A DNA stretch of 64,000 nt from Prevotella sp. P5-108 (GCF_002251385.1 NZ_NPJJ01000032.1:22865-86864), one strand, 5' to 3'; positions 9,175 through 17,982 are shown, counted from the stretch's first letter. Notes: generated from the letters alone by a model not told the origin. Made by a program: numbers and translations.

Positions 9175-9247
9175 GGTGCCATAGCTCAGTTGGTAGAGCA
9201 AAGGACTGAAAATCCTTGTGTCCCCGGTTCGATTCCTGGTGGTACCA
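9175..9247 (+). tRNA. tRNA-Phe (GAA anticodon)
   Basis: 73 nt fold as a cloverleaf: acceptor GGTGCCA/TGGTACC (one G-U), D stem GCTC/GAGC, anticodon stem AAGGA/TCCTT with loop CTGAAAA (GAA at 34-36), T loop TTCGATT and discriminator A. The CCA end is not encoded. The T stem CCCGG/CCTGG has a C-U mismatch at its middle pair (9225 against 9237), which is unusual for an elongator tRNA. Confidence 0.95.
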
Positions 9248-9250
9248 CGA

Positions 9251-9293
9251 AAGAAAGCAGTTAAGTTTTACTTAACTGCTTTCTTCTTTTTTC
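9251..9293 (+). terminator. Intrinsic terminator after tRNA-Phe
   Basis: Perfect 15-bp stem (9251-9265 with 9271-9285), 5-nt loop TTTTA, followed by a T-rich tract. Confidence 0.92.
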
Positions 9294-9795
9294 CCGTTAC
9301 CAGACTCACCATATATTATAGTGCCACACTTAGTGTCTTCATAAGAAAGGAGCACACACTACCAGCCCAGGAGTATTTGACCCCAGGAGGCCGTTTGGAC
9401 TTTGCCTTTTTCTAGAATTAAGACTGGGCATGCAGATGGTAGCCCGCTTATCTGGCGCAGTCATTGCTATCAGTCAGGAGTTCATCCCTACCGACTTTCT
9501 AAGCCCCTTCAGTGCCGCCGTGACCATCATTGGCGGCTCGTATCGGACGATACTCACATCCGCATCGAACGCCACGCACATCCGTACCGTCCGATACGTG
9601 CATCCGTTTCGGACGGTACGCGTCGGCCAAGTCACCGACCATGCCTCCAGAACAGCTCATCCTAACACTGTTGGTCGAATACATGAAATGCGTCACTTAT
9701 GAACTCGAAGTCACTATCCCTCTCTACAGAAACCAAAAAAGGGATAAGCCATTCTGTTACGGCCTATCCCTTGGATATAATCATCATCCTTGATG
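9294..9795. other. Gene-free stretch with a short tandem-repeat island
   Basis: About 500 bases. Several overlapping open frames exist in three phases but none has a recognisable product. The middle (9535-9622) is a 22-bp tandem repeat. The right end has a possible weak hairpin (AAGGGATA/TATCCCTT around 9738-9775) that could end the minus-strand pseudokinase transcript. Confidence 0.6.
9535..9622. repeat. Tandem repeat island A: four imperfect 22-bp units
   Basis: Units start at 9535, 9557, 9579 and 9601, exactly 22 bp apart. The last three begin CATCCG and the first and last share TCGGACG-TAC. Consensus is roughly CATCCG-tA-TCGGACGaTAC. The island is GC-richer than its surroundings. Confidence 0.75.
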
Positions 9796-10938
9796 CTATT
9801 CTGTCTTCAATTGCGCGTCCTTGTTGCTACGATACTTGGCAAAGTACTGGTCGATTACGGCACGTTCCTCGGGAGTGACCGTACCCAGACGACGCATGAT
9901 GCCATAATAACAGTTGCGCACCTGCTCACTTATCTGCTGACGGCTGTGTGTGCCAATAGAGTCACCCTGATAGGGACGATATATGCTCTCCAGCCTGGCC
10001 GCGATAACCTGCTTGACACTATCAACATTGCAGCCCGATGGCACGACGGCAGACAGCGTATCGACTTCGGCTACCTGCTTGGCGGTATCTGCCGCTACCG
10101 TGTCGGGCAAGATATAGGAGGTGGCCTCTTCGGGCGTTTCATCCGAACCGAAGCTGATGCCACTCTGGGCGATATAGACGATAGCCCCCACTATCACTGC
10201 GGCACCTGCCACCAACGCTGCCCACTTGAGACCTCGAGAGAAATCTACCGACGGACGACTGTCAAGGGCCGTTGCCACGTCTTCGGCATACATATATCTG
10301 TCTGTTCTGCCCAGACTGCAACACTTGGCAATAACCGGCGCAAAGTTGTCGGGCAATGTCATCTGCCGCAACACCAGTCCCAATGAGTAGATGTCCGACC
10401 GGGTGTCTACCGCCACGGTCTCGTCTTTCTGCTCAGGAGCCTGAAAACGGGTAGATGTAAACGGGGCCTGAATTTCATCGGCAAACGGAGGACGCAGGTC
10501 TAACAGTTTGACATTGTCGCCCTGCTTCGTAATAAGGATGTTCGACGGCTTCAGATTGCGGTGGACCATAAAGCGCTGATGGATGCTCTGTAGTGCATCT
10601 ATCAGTTGTCGCGCCACCCGCTCTTGTTCCTCTTCCGCATGTTGTTCTGCCAAATAATCGGTTATGGAGCGCCCTTCTATATACTCTTCCACGATGCACC
10701 GCCCCAAACGGGCGTCATCTATCAGTTCATAATAGACGGGAAGATAGGTACTGTGCAACTTGGCCACAGCCTCATACTCTTTCTTGAGCAAGGCTACATA
10801 CTGGCGGCGCTCGACATATTCCTCCTTTAAGGTCTTGGCAATATATGTTTTGTCATCTATGGTAAAACGAAGTAAACGGAAGATTCCCTTTGAGGGTATC
10901 TCAACATATTTTATATTAGATAAATCAAATTTGCTCAT
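9796..10938 (-). CDS. Membrane-anchored Ser/Thr-kinase-like protein, probable pseudokinase
   Basis: A 380-residue protein: cytoplasmic kinase-like domain (about 10-225), one membrane segment (about 239-257, AALVAGAAVIVGAIVYIA) and an extracytoplasmic tail of about 120 residues. Kinase landmarks: Lys35 in YIAK, HRN at 126-128 where kinases have HRD, LKPSN (129-133), DLR at 147-149 in place of DFG, APE at 167-169 and the subdomain IX aspartate Asp182 in DIYSLG. No glycine-rich loop is seen. The catalytic aspartate is replaced by Asn128, so phosphotransfer is doubtful while ATP/metal binding (Lys35, Asn133, Asp147) may persist. This suggests a sensor or scaffold. It is transcribed alone; function unknown. 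Confidence 0.82.
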   Translation of the reverse strand: MSKFDLSNIKYVEIPSKGIFRLLRFTIDDKTYIAKTLKEEYVERRQYVALLKKEYEAVAKLHSTYLPVYYELIDDARLGRCIVEEYIEGRSITDYLAEQHAEEEQERVARQLIDALQSIHQRFMVHRNLKPSNILITKQGDNVKLLDLRPPFADEIQAPFTSTRFQAPEQKDETVAVDTRSDIYSLGLVLRQMTLPDNFAPVIAKCCSLGRTDRYMYAEDVATALDSRPSVDFSRGLKWAALVAGAAVIVGAIVYIAQSGISFGSDETPEEATSYILPDTVAADTAKQVAEVDTLSAVVPSGCNVDSVKQVIAARLESIYRPYQGDSIGTHSRQQISEQVRNCYYGIMRRLGTVTPEERAVIDQYFAKYRSNKDAQLKTE

Positions 10939-10971
10939 GCTACCAAATTCTAAATACGTTATCTATGGCTA

Positions 10972-10979
10972 CAAATTTA
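10972..10979 (-). promoter_or_regulatory. -7 promoter element TAAATTTG for the pseudokinase gene
   Basis: Minus-strand TAnnTTTG match 33 nt before the ATG at 10938. No good -33 element. Confidence 0.5.
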
Positions 10980-11010
10980 CGAAATGTTTTAGAGATAAGC
11001 CCCATTTTGT

Positions 11011-11041
11011 TTTGTATTTTTTTATATTATTCCTAATTTTG
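11011..11041 (+). promoter_or_regulatory. Promoter TTTG-N19-TAATTTTG for the EFR1-type gene
   Basis: A near-ideal -33/-7 pair: TTTG at 11011-11014, 19-bp spacer, TAATTTTG at 11034-11041. The ATG is only 4 nt further on, predicting a leaderless mRNA. Confidence 0.75.
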
Positions 11042-11045
11042 CCGT

Positions 11046-11828
11046 ATGATATTCTATTTTTCAGGCACAGGCAATACAAAATGGGCCGCAAAGCATGTTG
11101 CTGCACGCTTAAACGAAGAGTTGAAGTTCATCCCCGATGAACTTTCTACCGACATGACCTACACCGTCAATCCGGGTGAAAGCATAGGTTTTATCATTCC
11201 TGTCCACGGATGGCGTCCGCCGCTATTGGTGCGACGCTTCCTATCCCAATGCCAGTTCATTCATACCGACAAAGTATATACCTATATTATATATACAGCT
11301 GGCGACAGCATCGGCAAGGCTGTCGAGATATTCGAAAACGACCTGAAGCATCACGGGCTGACTGTCGATGCCGCACTCTCGCTCATCATGCCCGAATCGT
11401 ATGTGGGTCTGCCATTCATGGATGTAGATAAGGTAGAAAAAGAAAAGGCCAAGAAACAGAAAGCAGCCGAAGAGTTGGAAGTCTTTGTCAGCGATGTCAT
11501 CCTCCCCAAGAAGCAGGACATACGGAAAGTCATCAAAGGTCCCGTGCCGTCATTCTTCAGTGGGCCTATAGGCAGTTTCTTTGTCAATCGCCTGATAACC
11601 GACAAGCGTTTCCACGTAGAAGCAGACCGTTGCCTACAGTGCGGAATGTGTGCATCCGTATGCCCGGTCAATGATATCGAAGGCGGAAAAGGCAAGATGC
11701 CCTCATGGAAACACAATGGCCAATGTCTTACCTGTTTCTCCTGCTATCACCACTGCCCTACCCACGCTATCGAATTTGGTCGGCAGACACAGAAAAAGGG
11801 ACAATACTATTACGACAAGAACAAGTAA
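11046..11828 (+). CDS. EFR1-family flavodoxin-ferredoxin protein
   Basis: A 260-residue two-domain redox protein. The flavodoxin-like FMN loop FSGTGNTKWAA is at 5-15. The C-terminal ferredoxin domain carries two complete 4Fe-4S motifs: Cys196/199/202 with Cys206 and Cys227/230/233 with Cys237 (CLQCGMCASVCP, CLTCFSCYHHCP). This matches EFR1-type proteins, cytoplasmic electron carriers in anaerobes whose partners are usually unknown. The start at 11046 is set by the promoter 4 nt upstream; longer upstream frames cross the promoter. The convergent nucleotidyltransferase gene ends 1 nt after its stop. Confidence 0.9.
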   Translation: MIFYFSGTGNTKWAAKHVAARLNEELKFIPDELSTDMTYTVNPGESIGFIIPVHGWRPPLLVRRFLSQCQFIHTDKVYTYIIYTAGDSIGKAVEIFENDLKHHGLTVDAALSLIMPESYVGLPFMDVDKVEKEKAKKQKAAEELEVFVSDVILPKKQDIRKVIKGPVPSFFSGPIGSFFVNRLITDKRFHVEADRCLQCGMCASVCPVNDIEGGKGKMPSWKHNGQCLTCFSCYHHCPTHAIEFGRQTQKKGQYYYDKNK

Positions 11829-11829
11829 G

Positions 11830-12918
11830 TCAGAGGTATTTCTTGAATGAAATGCCAATGCGCCTGGGAATAAGAAACATGATGTCTACGGGTGCCAACG
11901 GCAAGAACCCGAGACAATGGCGCATGGCCATCCATGCCGTCTCGATGCTTTTGCGCAGACTGGCTGTCTTGTTCTCACGGCCATACTTGCCGAAAGTACC
12001 ACCAGCCATTACCTCACGCATAATCTGCCGCCCCCACCGGCTGTCGGCCTTTGTGAGCGGGAATGGAAAACTGTCGCGCGGTAACCCTATGCTGTCGACC
12101 ATCAATGCGCCGACAGCCCTGAAGCCACGATAATAACCAATCTGCCGAAGGCGGGCGGCAAGTAGGTCTACATCATAATTACCCTTATTCCTATCCAGCA
12201 TCAGGGCCAAATCGCAGATTTGCCGCAAGCCTACCCCTTCGACCAGCAGATGGTTGAACAGGTGTTTGAAAACGACCAGAATATCCATAACTGCCGACAA
12301 CGTATGGACATCGACACCATTTATCGGCAATGTATGGGGCGATGCAGCCTCGTCGGCTATCCATCGGTCAAAACGATGCTGATGACCGGCAAAGCCAAAT
12401 GTCTCTATACGATGATGAAGTTCGAAGCGGGTCTTCTGATACGAGAATTCTGCATGCTTGTCCAACTGGTCGTCCACTACTGGAACGTTCAACTTGTCTG
12501 CCATCAAGCGTTTGGCTGACTCATAATGAGACAAAGGCACATAGAAATCAATGTCGCCCGTACTGCGCAGACTGACCTGAGGATAATAGCGTGCTGCAAT
12601 TTGACCCTTGAAAACCAGATAAGGTATCTGCGCCTCTGAGAGGATTTGGCCTATCATTGCCACATGAGCATCTCTGGTGGCAGCGTGGCGCTTATGCCCC
12701 ATGAGGATAGACATAATCTCCATCGCCCCCTCGTCATTGGTACGCACATTATTGGAAAGCAAGGCCTGAGCTACGAGTGCCGACACGGCCTGTTGCCGCG
12801 AAGCCCGAAAAACGGGGCTCAGCAGTTCTTCATCATAAGAGACCGGCAGTTCTTCGTTATGCCACAGAGCACTTCGCACAAGCCTCAACAGTTCTTTATG
12901 TATCAGTTTTTCTTCCAT
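11830..12918 (-). CDS. Uncharacterised nucleotidyltransferase-family protein in a polysaccharide cluster
   Basis: 362 residues from the ATG at 12918, 8 nt after the stop of the preceding glycosyltransferase; an upstream in-frame ATG at 12966 would overlap it and is less likely. The core LVFKGQIAARYYPQVSLRSTGDIDFYV contains the metal-binding GDIDF pair of the minimal nucleotidyltransferase fold (PF14907-like), followed by ELHHRIE and a helical C-terminal half. Such proteins recur in capsule and exopolysaccharide clusters of Bacteroidales, but the reaction is not established. It is the last gene of the minus-strand polysaccharide operon starting at 17982. Confidence 0.78.
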   Translation of the reverse strand: MEEKLIHKELLRLVRSALWHNEELPVSYDEELLSPVFRASRQQAVSALVAQALLSNNVRTNDEGAMEIMSILMGHKRHAATRDAHVAMIGQILSEAQIPYLVFKGQIAARYYPQVSLRSTGDIDFYVPLSHYESAKRLMADKLNVPVVDDQLDKHAEFSYQKTRFELHHRIETFGFAGHQHRFDRWIADEAASPHTLPINGVDVHTLSAVMDILVVFKHLFNHLLVEGVGLRQICDLALMLDRNKGNYDVDLLAARLRQIGYYRGFRAVGALMVDSIGLPRDSFPFPLTKADSRWGRQIMREVMAGGTFGKYGRENKTASLRKSIETAWMAMRHCLGFLPLAPVDIMFLIPRRIGISFKKYL

Positions 12919-12926
12919 ACGCGGTC

Positions 12927-13670
12927 TTATCTTTTGAGAAATGCCATAAACTGTGGGACTTTCCACATCATCTTCATCACCTTCATAACTTTTCCCGACA
13001 AGTGAAACGACTGGTAGATGGCCGTATCTTCACGCCACATCTGGCGCCGGCGCGAACTGTCGGTCGACAATCCGCCCATATCCATCTTTACGATATAGCG
13101 GCGAAGATAAACCGTACGAATACGATTGACATAAAGATTGCGGAACAACCAATCGGTATCAGCAGCAATCTGATAATGTTCGTTGTAGGCACCATAGCGG
13201 GCAAAAACATCGCTACGCACATAACAAGTGGGATGCAACGGCAGCCATCCCGCGCGCAACTTCCACCGCCTATTGGTTCCGCTTATCCAGTTGCGTATCA
13301 CTCTGTCGCCTCTGACAAACAAGCCATCACCATAAACCATATCGGCAGCCGAAACGGCCATCGCCTCGGCCACTTGCGAAATGACAGTGCTGTCATAGAG
13401 TACATCATCTGAATGGAGCAGTCCTATGACATCGCCCGTAGCCAGGCGCAACCCTTTGTTAATGGCCTCGTACATGCCGTGGTCGGGCTCGCTAATCAGG
13501 TGGGAAATATGGTCTCTATACCGGTTGATGACATCGAGTGTACCATCGGTAGAGCCTCCATCGACCACGATATACTCGATGTCGGCATAATCCTGACGGA
13601 TTATGCTCTCTATCGCCCTGCCTATAGTGTGGACGCGATTGAGACAAGTGGTTAAGATGGTAACTTTCAT
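12927..13670 (-). CDS. Glycosyltransferase family 2
   Basis: A 247-residue GT-A glycosyltransferase: MKVTILTTCLNR at the N-terminus, the nucleotide-binding VDGGSTDGT at 36-44, EPDHGMYEAINKG (61-73) and the metal-binding HSDD at 86-89. The EPDHGMYEAINKG pattern is characteristic of WcaA-like transferases of colanic-acid-type clusters. It uses a nucleotide sugar to extend a lipid-linked repeat unit on the cytoplasmic side; donor and acceptor are unknown. The C-terminal 60 residues are basic and may touch the membrane. It lies in the polysaccharide operon, 20 nt after the next GT2 gene. Confidence 0.93.
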   Translation of the reverse strand: MKVTILTTCLNRVHTIGRAIESIIRQDYADIEYIVVDGGSTDGTLDVINRYRDHISHLISEPDHGMYEAINKGLRLATGDVIGLLHSDDVLYDSTVISQVAEAMAVSAADMVYGDGLFVRGDRVIRNWISGTNRRWKLRAGWLPLHPTCYVRSDVFARYGAYNEHYQIAADTDWLFRNLYVNRIRTVYLRRYIVKMDMGGLSTDSSRRRQMWREDTAIYQSFHLSGKVMKVMKMMWKVPQFMAFLKR

Positions 13671-13690
13671 CCTGACGACTATGGATAGGT

Positions 13691-14587
13691 TTATACTTTC
13701 AATTTGGATATGGATATGCGCTTGATTTCTTCCTCAATGGCTTTGGGGTCATTGCCGCAACGCTTCTTGACCTCATAGACTTTGGCATCGGCAAGAGTAC
13801 GATACCACCATCCTTGCAGAAAATGCCAGAGAAATCCCTCCTTGCCATCGAGGAAACCCAATCGGAAGAAATAACGATAAACAAACAGGGCAAAAGCACG
13901 CCAGAACAATGGGAGACGGGCGTATTTGAGTTTCTTGGCACGCACACCGGCTGAATGGGTGCCAATATTAAGAATCTGTTGGGGGCTATGCTTCTGACAC
14001 TCTATGGTCAGCAGTTCGATGGCTTCGCGCGTGGCATACCAGTTGTGCTTGGCCGTCCACTCGGTAAGCGTCATCAGGCTGGCATTGTAGAAGGGATATG
14101 TCATATCGGCCGTCGTACCCTCCGTGAGATAGATATGTTCGTCCATCAGCTTGTCCTCTATTCTCGCCTTGCCATACCTGAACAGGCGCAACAGTACCAA
14201 CGGAATGATGCCATGATTGATTTCACGGCCCATGAAATTATAGAGACATCTCAAGGTATAGCCATTGACTCCCGAAGGGGTGGCAGGCAATCGGCGTTCT
14301 ATCTCGTCTATCAGCTTGTCAGTGAGATATTCGTCGGCATCCAATCGCAAGACCCACTCGGTAGTAATAGGAAGATTGTCCAACGCCCACTGAAACTGCT
14401 TGGCGTGAGACTGAAACTCATGCCTCACGGCTACCGCTCCCATCTGCGTGGCCAGTTCTACCGTGCGGTCGGTACTATAACTGTCAACAACATACACCGT
14501 ACGGGCAAACTTCTGGGCATTCTGCATTACCCTTGCGATATGCCGCTCTTCGTTGAGCGTAAGGATGATTACGGATATATCTTGCAT
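13691..14587 (-). CDS. Glycosyltransferase family 2 (WaaE/KdtX-like)
   Basis: A 298-residue GT-A enzyme: ISVIILTLNEERHIARVM at 4-21, VDSYSTDRT at 34-42, WALDNLP, and the metal motif RLDADEYL at 81-88. The overall pattern resembles WaaE/KdtX-type beta-glucosyltransferases and the glycosyltransferases of exopolysaccharide clusters. The basic stretch AKKLKYARLPLFWRAFALFVYRY near 225-247 may anchor it to the inner membrane. Start ATG at 14587 lies 4 nt after the stop of the acyltransferase gene, so the genes are translationally linked. Sugar specificity unknown. Confidence 0.92.
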   Translation of the reverse strand: MQDISVIILTLNEERHIARVMQNAQKFARTVYVVDSYSTDRTVELATQMGAVAVRHEFQSHAKQFQWALDNLPITTEWVLRLDADEYLTDKLIDEIERRLPATPSGVNGYTLRCLYNFMGREINHGIIPLVLLRLFRYGKARIEDKLMDEHIYLTEGTTADMTYPFYNASLMTLTEWTAKHNWYATREAIELLTIECQKHSPQQILNIGTHSAGVRAKKLKYARLPLFWRAFALFVYRYFFRLGFLDGKEGFLWHFLQGWWYRTLADAKVYEVKKRCGNDPKAIEEEIKRISISKLKV

Positions 14588-14591
14588 AGAG

Positions 14592-15155
14592 TCAGTTGTT
14601 TAATACACGTTTCTTGATAAATCGGGCAGGATTGCCACCTACTACGGTCCATGCCTCGACATCTCTGAACACACAGGCCCGAGCTCCCACTACGGCACCC
14701 TCGCCAATGGTCACCCCTTTACCGATAAAACACCCCGCAGCCACCCACACGGAATGTTCAATCCTGATGGGGGCGGTTATCAATGGATTGGTCGATTGGC
14801 TAATGTCATGGGATGCGGTAAAGAGTTGGCTTCCCTGGGATATCACGACATTGTCGGCGATGGTCACCACATCCTTATTATATATCTCGACACGAGGGGC
14901 CAGACAGCTGTGGTCTCCGACCTGCAGATTCCATGGCGCCCAGATTTTGCACGATGGATAGATGTCGGCCGTAGACGACACGCGCGCACCAAAAAGCCTC
15001 AACAGCCAAATGCGCAACAGATTGAAGCAAGGCAAAGCCAAGCATCTGAACAAAGTCATATTGACCAATCGCCACAGAAGCTGTTTCTTGTGGTGGGGCT
15101 TAACCTCACTGTAATGTGAGAGATCTACATGCTTTATTTCTTCCATCTTCTTCAT
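14592..15155 (-). CDS. WcaF-like hexapeptide-repeat acyltransferase
   Basis: A 187-residue left-handed beta-helix protein. Hexapeptide repeats run from about residue 57 to 170 (ADIYPS, GDHSCLAP, ADNVVISQGS, GCFIGKGVTIGEGAVVGA). The catalytic-type histidine lies in TASHDI. The arrangement matches WcaF-type O-acetyltransferases that decorate polysaccharide repeat units using acetyl-CoA. Its start overlaps the end of the polymerase-like gene by 4 nt, showing operon membership. Confidence 0.9.
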   Translation of the reverse strand: MKKMEEIKHVDLSHYSEVKPHHKKQLLWRLVNMTLFRCLALPCFNLLRIWLLRLFGARVSSTADIYPSCKIWAPWNLQVGDHSCLAPRVEIYNKDVVTIADNVVISQGSQLFTASHDISQSTNPLITAPIRIEHSVWVAAGCFIGKGVTIGEGAVVGARACVFRDVEAWTVVGGNPARFIKKRVLNN

Positions 15156-16438
15156 TGATTATCATTCTCAATATACCCGTAACGGTAAGCCAAATCCGGA
15201 TATTGCATCATCTTATAGATATAATAAATACAAGCAAAATAGAGAACAAACTGGAATCTCATCGAAGATATGGGCGAGAACAGGCTATCCCATATCAATC
15301 CGATTAGGCTGCTGGTTAGCACAAAACTGAATATGCTCTGGCGACGCAAGGCAATGACGCCACATCGGATGAAGAATGCGATAATCAGGACAGACAGCAG
15401 CATGGCCAAGACACCATTGTATACGCCATAACCCACTATGACCGAGTGGGTAGGTATGACATCTATATTCAGCTTGCGCTTATCTATGCGGGCGCCCTGT
15501 ATCTCCAGCAACATCGTGTTATAGTACATTCCCGGGTCACGCGCCCATGCACCCCATCCCACCCAAGGAGAGTCGGCAAAGGCATTGAGTCCTACGAAGG
15601 GCTCGGTACGTCCTATCTTGAGCAACTCCAGCACATTGTATGGATTGTCCATCTTGGCTATCTGCGTGTGAGCATTGCCTCCATATATCTTGCCCGACAA
15701 CACGCTGTCAACATACATCTTGTAGGAATAGGCACCAACAGCAAGGACCAAAGCGGCTCCCACAAATACCTTCTTCTTGTTCCACCTTATGCGCTCGTAC
15801 AGAAACAGGGGGATCAAGCCACTGACAAGGAGTATAAGTCCATTGCCTCGCGCGCCAAGCACGATGGAAATCGCTCCGAGGGCGATAAACACGATTGACG
15901 CCTTAAGGTTTTTGAATCCCAACCAAACCGACAGCAGGACAGCAGCGCTGTTGATGAGTGGGCTTATCTTGAACTTGAAATAAGCCATGGCTATTCCCTC
16001 GCCAGACTTGACATCCTGAAAATCAACATCCATCTCTCCAAGTCCGAAGAAATCGTTGACTCTGAAAAACAAGATATTAGCTATCAACGTGCCCACCAGG
16101 AAGAAGACTATGTTGGACCTATTCTTGAAAAACAAGCCCAAGACAAACAAGAACTTCAGATAACACATCGCCGTGACGGCCACTCCCCTGGCAGCATTCT
16201 GCAAAGAGTTGTCCACAAGTGTCTCGCTGACAATCTGGACAACCAACAAGGCTGCGAAACACTTGGAGAGTCTCATTATCTCGGCATCATGCTGGAAGAC
16301 ACCTAATCCGCGGTTCTTCATCACATAAAGCCAGAAATAGAAAATCACAAAGATATCAAAGGCAGAGACGTTTCCAACGAATTCAAAACGAATCTGGTCG
16401 AGTATACAGAGGATGACTATGGAAACAAAATTCATCAT
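15152..16438 (-). CDS. O-antigen polymerase/ligase-like membrane protein (Wzy-like)
   Basis: A 428-residue integral membrane protein with about ten to twelve hydrophobic segments and a larger extracytoplasmic loop (about 245-330: NPYNVLELLKIGRTEP, DSPWVGWGAWARDPG) before the last helices. This topology and its position between flippase and glycosyltransferases are what is expected of a Wzy polymerase, which joins repeat units at the periplasmic face. Sequence conservation in this family is too low for a firm call; an O-antigen ligase is the alternative. It overlaps both neighbours by 4 nt. Confidence 0.72.
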   Translation of the reverse strand: MMNFVSIVILCILDQIRFEFVGNVSAFDIFVIFYFWLYVMKNRGLGVFQHDAEIMRLSKCFAALLVVQIVSETLVDNSLQNAARGVAVTAMCYLKFLFVLGLFFKNRSNIVFFLVGTLIANILFFRVNDFFGLGEMDVDFQDVKSGEGIAMAYFKFKISPLINSAAVLLSVWLGFKNLKASIVFIALGAISIVLGARGNGLILLVSGLIPLFLYERIRWNKKKVFVGAALVLAVGAYSYKMYVDSVLSGKIYGGNAHTQIAKMDNPYNVLELLKIGRTEPFVGLNAFADSPWVGWGAWARDPGMYYNTMLLEIQGARIDKRKLNIDVIPTHSVIVGYGVYNGVLAMLLSVLIIAFFIRCGVIALRRQSIFSFVLTSSLIGLIWDSLFSPISSMRFQFVLYFACIYYIYKMMQYPDLAYRYGYIENDNQ

Positions 16439-17982
16439 CTCCCACCCTCCTTGTTATGGTTAAACCTGTCGGCAATCATTGCAAACAGCCTGCTACGCTC
16501 TTGCCTGTTGACACAGACCAACATAAAAAGCGCGGGGACCACCAGGGCAATAGCCAACACAACGGCTACAAGCCCAAGGAGCGAGTCGCCGACATACAGA
16601 TGGATGACGCTGACAATGACATAAGACGCTGCTGTCAGCACAACTGCCCCCGTCAGTACCTTAGTGATATAATCGCGATAGCTCACACCCACCATCCGAT
16701 GCAAGAAGAAGACGCGCACCATCTGGGTCATTCCAAAGACTATCGCCAAAACCAAATAGGCGCTTTGCGGAGCTGCTCCCATATACAACACTATTAGGGC
16801 AACGGGAAGCACCAAAAGCAGGGTTATGGCCTCTGCCACCTGATAGCGCTTCACGGTGCCTGTGGCTTGGATAGCAGTGTTGACTGGCGCGGCAAGTGCA
16901 TTGACCAGTGTGGCCCAAAGCATCATCTGCAGCAAGGCCGAAGTGGTGGCGGGCACCTCCACCAACCATATTCCAAGCAGATAGTCGGGCATAATCAGAA
17001 ATGGCAATGAAACCATCAGCATGATACCCACCGAGAGTTTGGAACTGTAATAGACCAGCTGGGCCATCGCTCCACGGTTCTCTTCTGCATAATACTTGGT
17101 AATCTGAGGCTTGGCAGCCATCATAAAGTTTGCACCAAAAGTGGAAAGTGAAGCATTGACCTGCTGGACGAGCGCATTGGCCGCATTGACGACAGGGCCG
17201 AAAAACAGATTGAAGAGTATGGGGATGCCCTGGGTATGCGCCACATAAGCAAAGGCTCCTGTGAGCGACCAACCGGAAAATCCCAACATCTCGACGAGCA
17301 GAGACTTATCCCTCGGCTCACGCGTCATCAATATAGAGAAATGCTTCTTGCAGAAATACCCGTAATACACGCGCACCCCGACCTGTATCAGACATAGCAA
17401 TACGGCATAGGCTACGAGGCGGTCGCCGCCCCAAGCCAACAGGACAAAAGCCGTCGCAAGGACGGCTAACGACTGCACCACAGAGATATACGCAAAGACG
17501 ACCATACGCTCGTATGAGATGATGAGCGCATTGTAAGGCAGGCTCAACACGTCGATGACAGCGGCAACTATCGTAAGTTGGCAGACAATATTGGCTGCCA
17601 ACAATCTGCTCTCGGGGATATAAAGCACATAATTGACAAAAACGACACCGACAATCTCGCCCAACGCAAATATCAATAACGCCAGCAAAGCAAAGATATA
17701 CCTGCTGGTAGCAAACACGCGGCGAAGCATCACGTCATCGCCCTTGCCCATATAAAAGTTGAGGAAACGCTGAGCGGCATTGACCAAAGAAGCATTGATG
17801 AAGACAAAGAATGTCACAACGCCTCCCACAACGCTGTAAATACCATAGTCGACCACGCCCAAAGCTTCAAGAATGAGTCGGCTGGAATATATTCCCACCG
17901 CAATAGTCAAAAACATACGCGCGCTCAATGCGAGTGTATTCTTAGCTATTCGTTGGTTGTTATGTAGGGTTGACTCAGTCAT
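16435..17982 (-). CDS. Polysaccharide flippase (Wzx/MATE-like)
   Basis: 515 residues from the ATG at 17982 (MTESTLHNNQRIAKNTLALS). The upstream in-frame ATG at 18102 lies before the promoter element at 18078-18085 and is rejected. The protein has about 14 hydrophobic helices and the typical opening LALSARMFLTIAVGIYSSRLIL, LGVVDYGIYSVVGG and FLNFYMGKGD of MOP-superfamily flippases, which move undecaprenyl-linked repeat units across the inner membrane. It is the first gene of a six-gene polysaccharide operon ending at 11830. Confidence 0.9.
   Translation of the reverse strand: MTESTLHNNQRIAKNTLALSARMFLTIAVGIYSSRLILEALGVVDYGIYSVVGGVVTFFVFINASLVNAAQRFLNFYMGKGDDVMLRRVFATSRYIFALLALLIFALGEIVGVVFVNYVLYIPESRLLAANIVCQLTIVAAVIDVLSLPYNALIISYERMVVFAYISVVQSLAVLATAFVLLAWGGDRLVAYAVLLCLIQVGVRVYYGYFCKKHFSILMTREPRDKSLLVEMLGFSGWSLTGAFAYVAHTQGIPILFNLFFGPVVNAANALVQQVNASLSTFGANFMMAAKPQITKYYAEENRGAMAQLVYYSSKLSVGIMLMVSLPFLIMPDYLLGIWLVEVPATTSALLQMMLWATLVNALAAPVNTAIQATGTVKRYQVAEAITLLLVLPVALIVLYMGAAPQSAYLVLAIVFGMTQMVRVFFLHRMVGVSYRDYITKVLTGAVVLTAASYVIVSVIHLYVGDSLLGLVAVVLAIALVVPALFMLVCVNRQERSRLFAMIADRFNHNKEGGR

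Noticed and set aside
9402..9793. Overlapping frames of 87-90 codons downstream of tRNA-Phe
   Set aside because: Three phases and both strands are open because of the 22-bp repeat and GC-rich composition; none looks like a protein family.
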